From Eubacterium sp. (GTDB lineage: Bacteria > Bacillota > Clostridia > Lachnospirales > Lachnospiraceae): a stretch of DNA of 40,559 bases. The translations under genes were made by a program, and so were the position numbers. This document shows positions 25,088 through 34,392 of the stretch, in pieces (position 1 is the first letter of the stretch; each line of letters starts with the position of its first letter). Location of the stretch: contig DNFT01000121.1 in the NCBI GenBank assembly GCA_003486385.1, positions 1 through 40,559 on the forward strand, given 5' to 3'. The notes under the pieces were generated by a model. The model saw nothing but the letters and a program-made list of their open reading frames with translations, was not told the origin of the DNA and made no database searches.

Positions 25088-26302
25088 ATGGAACGTAAAC
25101 TACTGCACACACCTGAAGGTGTGAGAGATTTATACGGAACTGAATGTGAGAACAAGCTTCTGCTGCAGAACAGAATGCATCAGGTGTTAAAGCTGTATGG
25201 CTACAGAGATATACAGATGCCGTCATTTGAATTTTTTGATATATTTAACAAAGAAAGAGGAAGCGTAGCCTCAAAGAACATGTTCAAGTTCTTTGACCGT
25301 GAGGGAAATACCCTTGTACTCAGACCGGATATGACCCCACAGGTTGCAAGATGTGCAGCCAAGTATTTTGAAAACGAAGAGCTGCCTATCAAGCTGTGTT
25401 ATCTTGGAAATACCTTTGTAAATAAGAAATCATATCAGGGAAGGCTTAAGGAGACAACTCAGCTTGGCTGTGAGCTTATCGGGGACAGCTCGGTTACTGC
25501 AGATGCAGAAATGCTTGCTATGATGATTGAAGCACTTCTCACAGCGGGGCTTACGGAATTTCAGGTTGAAGTAGGACAGACAGCCTATTTTAAAGGTCTT
25601 GTCAACGAAGCCGGCATTGATTCCGACACGGAGGATGAATTAAGGCTTCTTATCCAGAAGAAAAACTTTTTCGGTGTTGAGGAGCTTGCAAGGGAATATG
25701 GACTTTCCGACTCTGTGAGAGAAGCCCTCTTTATGCTTCCACAGCTTTTCGGCTCCGCCGCCAAGCTTGATGAAGCAAAGTCCTATGTTCATAACGATGA
25801 ATCACTTGGAGCAATAGAACATCTTAAGAAGGTGTATGAGCTTCTTAAGGTGTACGGTTATGAAAAATATGTATCCTTTGACCTTGGAATGCTGAGTGAG
25901 CTTACATATTATACAGGAATCATATTCCGCGCAGTTACATACGAGGTTGGCGAGCCTGTTGCCAACGGCGGACGTTATGATGAGCTTATATGCCAATATG
26001 GTAAACCCGCAGCTTCAATTGGTTTTTCCGTTAATGTAGATTTCGTGCTTCTTGCCCTCAGCAGACAGAAAATAACACTTCCCGCCAGCAGACTTCCATT
26101 AATGATACTTTATCATGAAGGTGAGGCTTCAGAGGCGATTAAGCTTGCAACACATTACCGCAAATCCGGAATCAGCGTTGGTCTTTTTCCTTTTGAAACA
26201 GGAAGAACAAAGCAGGACTATGAAGAGCTTGCACTCTCCGGAGGCTATGAAGCGGTTATTGTGGCAGACAGGGCAGCACTTGAGAAAGCGGGGTTAGTGT
26301 AA
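25088..26302 (+). CDS. hisZ: ATP phosphoribosyltransferase regulatory subunit
   Basis: HisZ is a catalytically inactive histidyl-tRNA synthetase paralogue that forms a complex with the short HisG and carries its histidine feedback regulation. Class II synthetase-like features are visible: TPEGVRDLYG at the start, motif 2-like VLRPDMTPQVAR, and motif 3-like GGRYDELICQYG followed by IGFSVNVD. The C-terminal part is shorter than a full HisRS with anticodon domain. The 404 residues are normal for HisZ. It opens the his operon, 4 nt from hisG. Confidence 0.93.
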   Translation: MERKLLHTPEGVRDLYGTECENKLLLQNRMHQVLKLYGYRDIQMPSFEFFDIFNKERGSVASKNMFKFFDREGNTLVLRPDMTPQVARCAAKYFENEELPIKLCYLGNTFVNKKSYQGRLKETTQLGCELIGDSSVTADAEMLAMMIEALLTAGLTEFQVEVGQTAYFKGLVNEAGIDSDTEDELRLLIQKKNFFGVEELAREYGLSDSVREALFMLPQLFGSAAKLDEAKSYVHNDESLGAIEHLKKVYELLKVYGYEKYVSFDLGMLSELTYYTGIIFRAVTYEVGEPVANGGRYDELICQYGKPAASIGFSVNVDFVLLALSRQKITLPASRLPLMILYHEGEASEAIKLATHYRKSGISVGLFPFETGRTKQDYEELALSGGYEAVIVADRAALEKAGLV

Positions 26303-26305
26303 TAT

Positions 26306-26950
26306 ATGAGATATATAACATTTGCATTAGCTAAGGGACGTCTTGCAAAAAAGACCCTTGAGATGTTTGAACAGATAGGAATAACCTGTGAGGAGATGAA
26401 GGATGAGAGCTCACGAAAGCTCATCTTCACCAATGAGGAGCTTGGACTCCGCTTTTTCCTTGCAAAGGCGAACGATGTACCTACTTATGTTGAATACGGT
26501 GCCGCTGATATCGGCATAGTCGGCAAGGACACGATACTTGAGGAGGGGCGTAATCTATATGAGGTCTATGACCTTGGAATAGGTAAGTGCCGCATGTGTG
26601 TGTGTGGACCTGAGAGCGCCGGAAAATATCTAAACGGTCACGAGCTTATACGTGTGGCAACCAAGTATCCTAATATAGCCAAGGATTACTTTTACAACAA
26701 AAAGCACCAGACTGTCGAGATAATAAAGCTGAACGGTTCCATAGAGCTTGCGCCGATTGTAGGTCTGTCCGAGGTCATCGTAGACATTGTTGAGACAGGC
26801 ACAACACTCCGCGAGAATGGTCTATGCGTGCTTGACGAGGTATGTGACCTTTCGGCGCGAATGGTGGTCAATCAGGTAAGCATGAAGATGGAAAATGAAC
26901 GTATTTTAAAGATTATTAACGATTTGAGAAAATATGTGGAGGCTAAGTAA
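26306..26950 (+). CDS. hisG: ATP phosphoribosyltransferase, short form
   Basis: HisG catalyses the first step of histidine synthesis, PRPP + ATP to phosphoribosyl-ATP. Visible motifs are ALAKGRLAKKTLEMFEQ, ADIGIVGKDTI and the PRPP-binding region LSEVIVDIVETGTTLREN. The protein is 214 residues, lacking the C-terminal regulatory domain of long HisG, which agrees with the hisZ gene next to it. It starts 3 nt after hisZ, indicating coupled translation. Confidence 0.96.
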   Translation: MRYITFALAKGRLAKKTLEMFEQIGITCEEMKDESSRKLIFTNEELGLRFFLAKANDVPTYVEYGAADIGIVGKDTILEEGRNLYEVYDLGIGKCRMCVCGPESAGKYLNGHELIRVATKYPNIAKDYFYNKKHQTVEIIKLNGSIELAPIVGLSEVIVDIVETGTTLRENGLCVLDEVCDLSARMVVNQVSMKMENERILKIINDLRKYVEAK

Positions 26951-26953
26951 GGT

Positions 26954-28249
26954 ATGAGAAAGGTTATATTAAGTGAAGACACAAAGAAGGATATACTTGA
27001 GAATCTTTTAAAGAGAAGCCCTAACAGCTATGGAAAATTCGAGGCGAGCGTCGCAGCTATCCTTGCAGATGTAAAGGAAAAAGGCGATGAGGCAGTATTC
27101 GATTACACCAAAAGATTCGATGGTGCCGATATAAATGCGGTGAATATCGTAGTAACTAAAGAAGAGATTGATGAAGCGTATTCGCTTGTTGATGAGCAGC
27201 TTGTGGAGGTTATCAAAAAAGCCCTTGTCAACATCCGCGAATACCACGCTAAGCAGAAGCAGTATAGCTGGTTTGACTCAACACCTAACGGAACGATATT
27301 AGGGCAGAAGGTAACTCCGCTTAACCGTGTAGGCGTGTATGTTCCGGGAGGTAAAGCCGCCTATCCGTCATCAGTGCTTATGAACATTATCCCTGCCAAG
27401 GTTGCAGGGGTAAGCCAGATTATTATGACAACACCTCCGGGAAAGGATGGCAGAGTCAACCCGGGGACGCTTGTAGCCGCCAATGAGGCTGGTGTTGATG
27501 TTATATACAAGGTTGGAGGTGCTCAGGCAATCGCCGCCATGGCATACGGCACGGACAGCATCAGGAAGGTAGACAAGATTGTGGGACCAGGCAACATCTA
27601 CGTGGCACTCGCAAAGAAGGCAGTATATGGCCATGTAAGCATAGACTCAATTGCCGGACCAAGTGAAATTCTTGTAATAGCCGATGAGACAGCCAACCCA
27701 CGCTATGTAGCCGCTGATCTGTTATCACAGGCTGAGCACGATGAAATGGCGTCCGCAATTCTAATCACTACAAGTGAAGAACTCGCTGACAAAGTTTCAA
27801 AGGAGATAGACAGCTTTGTTGCAGAGCTTTCAAGAAGTGAGATTATAACCAAATCTCTTGAAAACTATGGCTATATTCTCATCGCAAGGGATATAGATGA
27901 AGCTGTTGAGACAGCCAATGAGATAGCCTCAGAGCATCTTGAGATTGTCACAAAGGATCCATTCACCGTGATGACAAAGATTCGCAATGCAGGTGCAATA
28001 TTCTTAGGCGAGTACAGCTCTGAACCTCTCGGAGATTACTTTGCCGGACCTAACCATGTGCTTCCTACCAACGGAACAGCCAAGTTCTTCTCACCGCTTG
28101 GCGTGGATGATTTCATTAAGAAGTCAAGCATTATATCCTATTCGCGCGAGGCTCTTGAGCCAATCCATGAGGATATCATAAAGTTTGCAAACGCTGAGAG
28201 ACTCACAGCACATGCAAATTCAATTAAGGTCAGATTTGAGAATAAATAA
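26954..28249 (+). CDS. hisD: Histidinol dehydrogenase
   Basis: HisD oxidises L-histidinol to L-histidine in two NAD-dependent steps, using a zinc ion. The family motifs are all present: VGVYVPGGKA, VGPGNIYVALAKKAVYG, DSIAGPSEILVIAD, SQAEHDE and EIASEHLEIV. The 431 residues are normal. It starts 3 nt after hisG. Nothing is unusual in the sequence. Confidence 0.97.
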   Translation: MRKVILSEDTKKDILENLLKRSPNSYGKFEASVAAILADVKEKGDEAVFDYTKRFDGADINAVNIVVTKEEIDEAYSLVDEQLVEVIKKALVNIREYHAKQKQYSWFDSTPNGTILGQKVTPLNRVGVYVPGGKAAYPSSVLMNIIPAKVAGVSQIIMTTPPGKDGRVNPGTLVAANEAGVDVIYKVGGAQAIAAMAYGTDSIRKVDKIVGPGNIYVALAKKAVYGHVSIDSIAGPSEILVIADETANPRYVAADLLSQAEHDEMASAILITTSEELADKVSKEIDSFVAELSRSEIITKSLENYGYILIARDIDEAVETANEIASEHLEIVTKDPFTVMTKIRNAGAIFLGEYSSEPLGDYFAGPNHVLPTNGTAKFFSPLGVDDFIKKSSIISYSREALEPIHEDIIKFANAERLTAHANSIKVRFENK

Positions 28250-28302
28250 TCAAGCTGAATTATATATGTTCACTTCAATATCAGAAAAGGCGGTGGCTGA
28301 AT

Positions 28303-28887
28303 TTGAGAACTGCATCAATAAAGAGAAAAACATCCGAAACAGATATTGCTATTACACTCAACCTTGACGGAACAGGCAAAGCAGATATTGAAACGGGAAT
28401 CGGTTTCCTTGACCACATGTTAAAAAGCTTTGCAAAGCATGGTTTTTTTGACCTGACAGTAAAGGTCAAGGGTGATTTATATGTGGACTGTCACCACACC
28501 ATAGAGGACACAGGTATTGTACTTGGCGAAGCCATAAAGGAAGCTCTCGGTGATAAGAAATCCATTAAACGCTATGGCAGCATGCTGCTCCCGATGGATG
28601 AGACTCTTGTCCTATGCGCAATTGATTTGTCCGGGAGACCATATCTTAACTTCAAAGGAGAGTTCACCACTGACAGGGTCGGAGACTTTGATACGGAGAT
28701 GGTTCGTGAATTTTTCTATGCAGTGTCCTACAGTGCCGGCATGAATTTACACATAAAGCAGTTAGATGGCGATAACAACCACCATATCATAGAGGCTATG
28801 TTCAAAGCATTCGCAAAGGCGCTTGACGAAGCGGTTTCCATTGACCCGCGTATAATAGATGTTCTTTCAACAAAGGGCGCACTATAA
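28303..28887 (+). CDS. hisB: Imidazoleglycerol-phosphate dehydratase
   Basis: HisB dehydrates imidazole glycerol phosphate to imidazole acetol phosphate. The metal-binding histidine motifs are present: FLDHMLKSFAKHG, DCHHTIEDTGIVLGEA, and the C-terminal DGDNNHHIIEAMFKAFA. It is the monofunctional form of 194 residues, without the histidinol phosphatase domain. The start is a TTG with AAGGCGGTGG upstream; no better start exists before the conserved SIKRKTSETDI region. It is 53 nt after hisD. Confidence 0.95.
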   Translation: MRTASIKRKTSETDIAITLNLDGTGKADIETGIGFLDHMLKSFAKHGFFDLTVKVKGDLYVDCHHTIEDTGIVLGEAIKEALGDKKSIKRYGSMLLPMDETLVLCAIDLSGRPYLNFKGEFTTDRVGDFDTEMVREFFYAVSYSAGMNLHIKQLDGDNNHHIIEAMFKAFAKALDEAVSIDPRIIDVLSTKGAL

Positions 28888-28952
28888 ATCGTGCCATATA
28901 GCTTCTGAATTTCTATCTGGCAAATGACAAAATAAACCTGGAGGATTTTTCC

Positions 28953-30149
28953 ATGAAAAAAATAGTTCCTGTTCTTTTCTTAAAGGACAAAAAAGCATAC
29001 AGCGATAAAGCCTGCCTCAGCCTGATTGATGAAAAACTTACACCGGTGCAGATATGCCTAAGGCTTGAAGCAGCCGGTGCGGACGAACTCTTTATTATGG
29101 ATTTATCATACGATGACGCCTCACATGACGGCGCTATATCCGTAATAAGGGAAATCGGAAGAGAGACTGATTTACCTCTCGATGTAGGTGGAAATATCAA
29201 GCGCGTGGAGGATGTAAAAAAATACCTGTACGCAGGAGGAAGAAGAGCTGTTCTCGATACCTCGGTTGAGGCGGACACCGCCATGCTTACCGAGGTCGCC
29301 AACAGATTCGGAAGCGAGAAGATAGGTGTTCTTGTGTCTGAAGAGAATTTTGACACAGAACTTGCAGATTTGTGCGCTGAGAATAAAATTGTGTCGCTTT
29401 TTAATGCGAATTTTGACGGATTCTATGCAAATTCCGATTTCTATTTGACAAAAGCCGACATAAACTCTGATTATAATACATATAAGGAAGAATTAAAAAA
29501 ACAGGGCTATGAAATTGTAAGCTTCACATCATCGATTGCATTTGCGGATTTCAAGCTGAACAGTGATGGGCTCATCCCGGTTATTGTCCAGGATTATAAA
29601 ACCGATGAAGTGCTCATGCTTGCGTATATGAATGAGGAAGCCTTCGATAACACATTAAAAACCGGGCTTATGACTTATTACAGCAGAAGCCGTAAGGAGC
29701 AGTGGGTCAAAGGCGAGACCTCGGGACACTACCAATATGTAAAATCTCTTGACATTGACTGTGATAATGATACACTCTTAGCGAAGGTAAAACAGCTTGG
29801 AGCGGCATGCCACACCGGCAATTACAGTTGTTTCTACAGAAACCTTGTATCAAAGGATTATGTGGAGACCAATCCGCTCAAGGTATTTAAGGATGTCATG
29901 TCAGTGATAGAGGATAGAAAAATCCATCCTAAGGAAGGCTCCTACACTAATTATCTCTTCGACAAGGGAATCGACAAAATTCTCAAAAAATGCGGTGAGG
30001 AGGCAACAGAGATTATTATTGCCGCCAAGAATCCCGACCCTGAGGAAATCATTTACGAAATATCTGATTTTCTGTATCATGTGATGGTGCTTATGTCTCT
30101 TAAGGGTGTCACATGGGAGGAGATTACCGCTGAGCTTTCAAAACGCTGA
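28953..30149 (+). CDS. hisIE: HisIE (phosphoribosyl-AMP cyclohydrolase/ATP pyrophosphatase) with a degenerate HisF/HisA-like N-terminal half
   Basis: The C-terminal two-thirds encode both HisI and HisE. The cyclohydrolase (about 200-300) has WVKGETSGHYQYVKSLDIDC and AACHTGNYSCFYR. The pyrophosphohydrolase (about 314-398) has CGEEATEIIIAAKN and YEISDFLYHVMVLM. Residues 1-190 are extra: MKKIVPVLFLKD mimics the HisF start, GADELFIMDLS and LPLDVGGNIKRVEDVKKYLYAGG follow HisF/HisA strands 2-4, and the rest is degenerate. So it looks like a decayed or repurposed half barrel fused in front. The start has CTGGAGGA upstream. At 398 residues it is about 200 longer than a usual HisIE. Confidence 0.9.
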   Translation: MKKIVPVLFLKDKKAYSDKACLSLIDEKLTPVQICLRLEAAGADELFIMDLSYDDASHDGAISVIREIGRETDLPLDVGGNIKRVEDVKKYLYAGGRRAVLDTSVEADTAMLTEVANRFGSEKIGVLVSEENFDTELADLCAENKIVSLFNANFDGFYANSDFYLTKADINSDYNTYKEELKKQGYEIVSFTSSIAFADFKLNSDGLIPVIVQDYKTDEVLMLAYMNEEAFDNTLKTGLMTYYSRSRKEQWVKGETSGHYQYVKSLDIDCDNDTLLAKVKQLGAACHTGNYSCFYRNLVSKDYVETNPLKVFKDVMSVIEDRKIHPKEGSYTNYLFDKGIDKILKKCGEEATEIIIAAKNPDPEEIIYEISDFLYHVMVLMSLKGVTWEEITAELSKR

Positions 30150-30178
30150 TAATAAATATTGAATATGGAGCAGAGGTT

Positions 30179-31396
30179 ATGAGAAAAATTGTTATCACAA
30201 CATTTTCTGATAAAATCACAGCCGTCACCTTCGAGGAGGGCAGGCCTTCACTTATCAATGTCTACGATAAAAATGACAGTGATAAGGAGGCTGCCCTCCT
30301 CGGAAACGTATATATAGGCCGTGTCCAGAATGTTGTCAAAAATATCAATTCCGCATTTGTGGAGATTGCAAAGGATGTTGTATGCTATTATTCGCTTAAT
30401 GATAACACACAGCATCATTTTTTAAACCGGAAAAATACCAGTAAAGTCAGTCAGGGTGACCTTATGCTCGTACAGGTTTCAAAGGAGGCTATAAAGACTA
30501 AGGCGCCTTCTGTGTCATCACAGATAAGCATAACCGGAAACTATATCGTTATGTCACTTGATGACAAGGGTGAGGTTGCCGTTTCCGCCAAGATAAGGGA
30601 CAACCATTTCAGAAAAAATATTCAGGAAAAACTCAAGCCATACATTGAAGCCTCAGACGGAAGAATGAGCTTCGTGGTAAGAACTGCGGCATATAAGGCC
30701 GATGAGAATGAGCTGATAAAAGAAGCTGAATATATGAGCGGCCTCGAACATTCAATCCATATTAAGTCGACATCACGGCCGGCCTTTACGTGCCTATATA
30801 GGAAGGAGGAGCAGTATGTTGCTGATATAAGGGAGTACAAGCTTACGAACAGCGACAGCATAGTGTCTGATGACCCTGAGCTGTTAGAAAACATAACCTC
30901 CGGAGTTCCCAGGCTAAAGGATATAACAAGCCTTTACGAGGATAAGCTTCTTCCATTATATAAGTGTTACAGCCTCGAAAAAATATTACACGACGCACTG
31001 AGTCCGCATGTATGGCTTAAATCAGGCGCATACCTTATAATTGAACCTACTGAAGCACTCACCGTTATTGATGTAAATACAGGAAAATTCGATGGAAATA
31101 AGAAAAACCGCGAAGACACCTTCCTTAAGATAAATCTGGAAGCAGCAGCAGAAATATGCAGACAGCTACGTCTCAGAAATATATCCGGAATAATAATTGT
31201 GGATTTTATAAATATGGAAAATCCTGAAAACAATTCATCAATCATTGAATTTTTGAAGGCTGAACTGGCAAAAGACCCCGTCCCATCATTTTTTATAGAA
31301 ATGACAAAGCTGGGGCTTGTTGAGATAACCCGAAAGAAAATTAAAAAGCCGCTGCATGAAGCTTTTTCTCATAATTTTCATAAAAATTACGGTTAA
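30179..31396 (+). CDS. Ribonuclease G/E family protein
   Basis: An RNase E/G catalytic-domain protein involved in RNA processing and decay. An S1-like RNA-binding segment lies near the N-terminus (GNVYIGRVQNVV and SAFVEIAKDV). The catalytic core has the two metal-binding Asp regions, VIDVNTGKFDG and IIVDFINMENPENN, plus NLEAAAEICRQLRLRNISG and FFIEMTKLGLVEITRKK. The protein stops at 405 residues without the Cys-rich CPxCxGxG zinc-link that joins E. coli subunits into the tetramer. It starts about 30 nt after hisIE, so it probably shares the his transcript. Confidence 0.9.
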   Translation: MRKIVITTFSDKITAVTFEEGRPSLINVYDKNDSDKEAALLGNVYIGRVQNVVKNINSAFVEIAKDVVCYYSLNDNTQHHFLNRKNTSKVSQGDLMLVQVSKEAIKTKAPSVSSQISITGNYIVMSLDDKGEVAVSAKIRDNHFRKNIQEKLKPYIEASDGRMSFVVRTAAYKADENELIKEAEYMSGLEHSIHIKSTSRPAFTCLYRKEEQYVADIREYKLTNSDSIVSDDPELLENITSGVPRLKDITSLYEDKLLPLYKCYSLEKILHDALSPHVWLKSGAYLIIEPTEALTVIDVNTGKFDGNKKNREDTFLKINLEAAAEICRQLRLRNISGIIIVDFINMENPENNSSIIEFLKAELAKDPVPSFFIEMTKLGLVEITRKKIKKPLHEAFSHNFHKNYG

Positions 31397-31400
31397 TGGA

Positions 31401-31429
31401 TTGTTTTTTACGCGACTTTTATATATAAT
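31401..31429 (+). promoter_or_regulatory. Promoter of the sugar ABC transporter operon
   Basis: TTGTTT at 31401-31406 and TATAAT at 31424-31429 are 17 nt apart, just after the RNase G-like gene. The start codon of the ATPase gene lies about 60 nt downstream in very AT-rich DNA. Confidence 0.65.
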
Positions 31430-31491
31430 TAAATTTACATAAAAAAAAATTAATAAAAAATGTGTAAAACACGGAAATTGAGGTACCCCAA

Positions 31492-32535
31492 ATGGATATC
31501 AGAATTGAGAATCTGACAAAGGCTTATGGAGATTTCAAAGCAGTCGACAATATGAATCTTCATATAGCAGACGGCGAGCTTGTCGGGCTTTTAGGCCCTT
31601 CCGGATGTGGAAAATCTACAACGCTATTCATGCTTGCAGGTCTTTCAGATCCCACCTCCGGAAGCATATATTTCGGAGACAAGAATGTAACTAAAGTTGC
31701 ACCGGAAGACAGAGAGATTGGTCTTGTATTCCAGAACTATGCGTTATATCCGCATATGACAGTTGAGGAGAACATTATGTTCCCACTCATCAACCGTAAG
31801 GTAAAGAAGGCAGAAGCAAGGGAACGTGCCAATGAGATGGCAAAGCTTGTTCAGCTTGACGGCCTTTTGAAGCGTAAGCCTAAGGCATTATCAGGCGGAC
31901 AGCAGCAGAGAGTCGCCATTGCAAGAGCACTTGTTAAAAAGCCTGAGGTACTGCTTCTTGATGAGCCTCTTTCCAACCTTGATGCGAAGCTGCGTATTGA
32001 GACAAGAGAGGAAATAAGAAGAATCCAGCAGGAAGTTAAGATAACAACCATCTTCGTAACACACGATCAGGAGGAGGCAATGAGTATCTCAGACCGTATC
32101 GCAGTTATGAAGAGCGGCATTGTACAGCAATATGAGGTTCCGCAGACAATGTATCTTAACCCGGACAACCTTTTTGTTGCACAGTTCCTTGGCATGCCAC
32201 AGGTTAACACCTTCTCTGTTGAAGTGAAGGGTGAAAGCATATACTGTAATGGAGCGCTTCTGCGTTCAGGCTGCGAGCTTAAGGACGGAACATATACAGC
32301 AGGTATACGTCCGGAGTCATTTGAGGTAGCAGATGAGGGTATCACAGTCAAGGCTTCCCATGTAAGAATGACAGGCCGTGACCTCCTTATCCATTTTTCA
32401 ATCGGAAACACTGAGCTTCGAATACTTGTTCATTCTGACCTTTCAATTAAAGAGGGCGATGAGTTCACTATCCGCGCCCGCAAGAATCAGATTATGATTT
32501 TTGACGCTGATGAGAAGAGCTTAGGCAAATTTTAA
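31492..32535 (+). CDS. Sugar-type ABC importer ATPase (MsmX/UgpC family)
   Basis: This is the ATP-binding subunit of a carbohydrate ABC importer. Walker A GPSGCGKST, the Q-loop, the ABC signature LSGGQQQRVAIARAL, Walker B VLLLDEPLSNLD and the switch histidine FVTHDQEEAMS are all present. A TOBE-type domain follows (from about residue 240). The 347 residues are slightly below the usual 360-370. The next two genes are the cognate permeases, so the ATPase is likely dedicated to this system rather than shared. UgpC (glycerol-3-phosphate) type and MsmX type cannot be separated from sequence alone. Confidence 0.93.
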   Translation: MDIRIENLTKAYGDFKAVDNMNLHIADGELVGLLGPSGCGKSTTLFMLAGLSDPTSGSIYFGDKNVTKVAPEDREIGLVFQNYALYPHMTVEENIMFPLINRKVKKAEARERANEMAKLVQLDGLLKRKPKALSGGQQQRVAIARALVKKPEVLLLDEPLSNLDAKLRIETREEIRRIQQEVKITTIFVTHDQEEAMSISDRIAVMKSGIVQQYEVPQTMYLNPDNLFVAQFLGMPQVNTFSVEVKGESIYCNGALLRSGCELKDGTYTAGIRPESFEVADEGITVKASHVRMTGRDLLIHFSIGNTELRILVHSDLSIKEGDEFTIRARKNQIMIFDADEKSLGKF

Positions 32536-32552
32536 TTGAGGAGAGACTGACT

Positions 32553-33419
32553 ATGGAAAAAAAGAGCATGAAGGGCTATCTTTATCTTATGCCCGCATTG
32601 ATAATCATTCTTTTATTTACGGCTTATCCTCTTGTAAGAGCTTTTCTTATGAGCTTTTATGAAGATTATAATATGATAAGCGGTGAATACAGCAGAATTG
32701 GTCTCGGCAATTATAAGGACCTTTTTGGTGATAAGGATTTTACAAAGGCGCTCAGAAACACAAGTATCTATGTTGTGTTCGTTGTTCCTTGTTCAATCGC
32801 ATTGTCGCTTCTTATTGCAGTACTTTTGAACAGCAACATCAAGTTCCGGGGCTTGTTCCAGACAATATTCTTCCTTCCGTATGTAACCAGCGTTATCGCT
32901 ATAGGTCTTGTATGGAGCTGGATATTTAACAGCAACTATGGTCTGTTAAACTATGTTCTCAGTTGGTTCGGAATAGCCAAGGTACAGTGGCTTAACAAGC
33001 CTAAATATGCGCTTCCGTCGCTCATCATTTTCAGTGTATGGAAGAGTATGGCTTTTGATATTCTGATATTCCTTGCCGGACTTCAGACAATCCCTAAGGA
33101 TCTCTACAATGCGGCAAGAGTTGACTCAACTCCTAGATGGAGAGTATTCTGGAAGATTACAGTTCCGGGGATCGCACCGATGATTTCCTATGCATTTATC
33201 ATGGGCTTTATCAGTGCATTCAAGGTATACAACGAAGTGTTCTCGCTCTGGGGCGGCAAGGCCGGTCCTGCCAACAGTGCGATTACGGTTGTATACTATA
33301 TTTACGATAAGTTCTATAACAGCCACAACTATGGTCTTGCATCGGCGGCGGCAGTTATATTGTTCCTTATTATTCTTGTTCTTACTGTTGTACAGAGAAT
33401 GATGGGAAAGAAGAAGTAG
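32553..33419 (+). CDS. Sugar-type ABC importer permease, MalF/UgpA-like
   Basis: An inner-membrane permease of the binding-protein-dependent transport family with about six transmembrane segments. The first is YLYLMPALIIILLFTAYPLV. The EAA loop that contacts the ATPase is visible as DLYNAARVDSTPRWRVFWKITVPGI (AARVDSTPRWRVFW is the core). The 288 residues fit MalF/UgpA-like permeases without a large extra N-terminal domain. The ATG has GAGGAGAG upstream, 18 nt after the ATPase stop. Confidence 0.93.
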   Translation: MEKKSMKGYLYLMPALIIILLFTAYPLVRAFLMSFYEDYNMISGEYSRIGLGNYKDLFGDKDFTKALRNTSIYVVFVVPCSIALSLLIAVLLNSNIKFRGLFQTIFFLPYVTSVIAIGLVWSWIFNSNYGLLNYVLSWFGIAKVQWLNKPKYALPSLIIFSVWKSMAFDILIFLAGLQTIPKDLYNAARVDSTPRWRVFWKITVPGIAPMISYAFIMGFISAFKVYNEVFSLWGGKAGPANSAITVVYYIYDKFYNSHNYGLASAAAVILFLIILVLTVVQRMMGKKK

Positions 33420-33428
33420 GAGGCATAT

Positions 33429-34268
33429 ATGAGCAAAAAAAGAAAAATATTCAATATAATAGCGGCTGTGTTGAAGTATGTCATCCTTATATTCGGAGCG
33501 TTGTTTACGCTTATGCCGTTCCTGTGGATGATAATTTCCTCACTCAAAACACCTGCTGAGATAATCGCCATTCCGCCTACGCTGCTTCCGTCATCACCGC
33601 AGTGGTCCAACTATACGGAGGCATGGAGTGCGGCTCCGTTCCCAAGATATTTCTTGAACACGATTATAGTCACTATCTTTTCAACAATAGGTGTGCTTGC
33701 AACAGCTATACTTTCGGCTTTTGCATTTTCAAGACTTAACTTTCCGGGAAAGAAGCTTGTGTTCTCACTTTTCCTTGCAACACTTATGATACCCGGCGAG
33801 ATGCTGATAATCACTAACTTCATCACTATCACCAAGTTAAAGTGGATTGACACATACCTTGCCATGATCGTTCCGTACATGTCAAATGTATTCTACATCT
33901 ACCTGCTGACACAGTTCTTCTCGCAGGTACCTGATTCGCTCTATCTTGCAGCCAAGGTTGACAAGTGCAGCGATTTCAAGTTTATGATGAAGATAATGGT
34001 ACCTATGAACAAGAGCGCCATAACTACTATAGCTATTCTTAACATTATCGGCTGCTGGAACTCGTTCCTCTGGCCATTGCTTGTAACAAATGACAAGAAC
34101 ATGCGTGTAATTTCCAACGGTCTTGTCCGTTTCCAGACAGAGGCAGGCTCAGACTATCAGCTCATCATGGCAGCTTCAACTATCATGGTTATGCCAATCG
34201 TCATTGTATACTTATTCCTGAGAAAGTATATTATTGAGGGTGTAACACAGAGTGGACTTAAGAGCTAA
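33429..34268 (+). CDS. Sugar-type ABC importer permease, MalG/UgpE-like
   Basis: The second permease, with about six transmembrane helices beginning at LKYVILIFGALFTLMPFLWM. The EAA loop is visible as SLYLAAKVDKCSDFKFMMKIMVP and the C-terminus is the family's short tail EGVTQSGLKS. It starts 10 nt after the first permease, with GTAGGAGG as ribosome binding site. The stop codon lies within the first unit of the 19-bp tandem repeat that follows. Confidence 0.93.
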   Translation: MSKKRKIFNIIAAVLKYVILIFGALFTLMPFLWMIISSLKTPAEIIAIPPTLLPSSPQWSNYTEAWSAAPFPRYFLNTIIVTIFSTIGVLATAILSAFAFSRLNFPGKKLVFSLFLATLMIPGEMLIITNFITITKLKWIDTYLAMIVPYMSNVFYIYLLTQFFSQVPDSLYLAAKVDKCSDFKFMMKIMVPMNKSAITTIAILNIIGCWNSFLWPLLVTNDKNMRVISNGLVRFQTEAGSDYQLIMAASTIMVMPIVIVYLFLRKYIIEGVTQSGLKS

Positions 34269-34350
34269 AATACAGCTTATGAGCTAAATAACAGCTCAAG
34301 AGCTAAAATACAGCTCAAGAGCTAAAATACAGCTCGGGAGCTAAATAATA
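34262..34350 (+). repeat. 19-bp tandem repeat, four full units and a partial
   Basis: Units at 34262-34280, 34281-34299, 34300-34318, 34319-34337 and a partial at 34338-34350 follow the pattern GAGCTAAAATACAGCTCAA with few changes. Each unit carries a small inverted repeat (GAGCT and AGCTC). The first unit includes the stop codon of the second permease gene. Confidence 0.93.
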
Positions 34351-34392
34351 TTCCGGTGCAAAAAATATTTCTATTATTTGTAACTGTTTGGT

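Noticed and set aside
34262..34350. CRISPR array
   Set aside because: The 19-bp units are directly adjacent, with no unique spacers; it is a plain tandem repeat.
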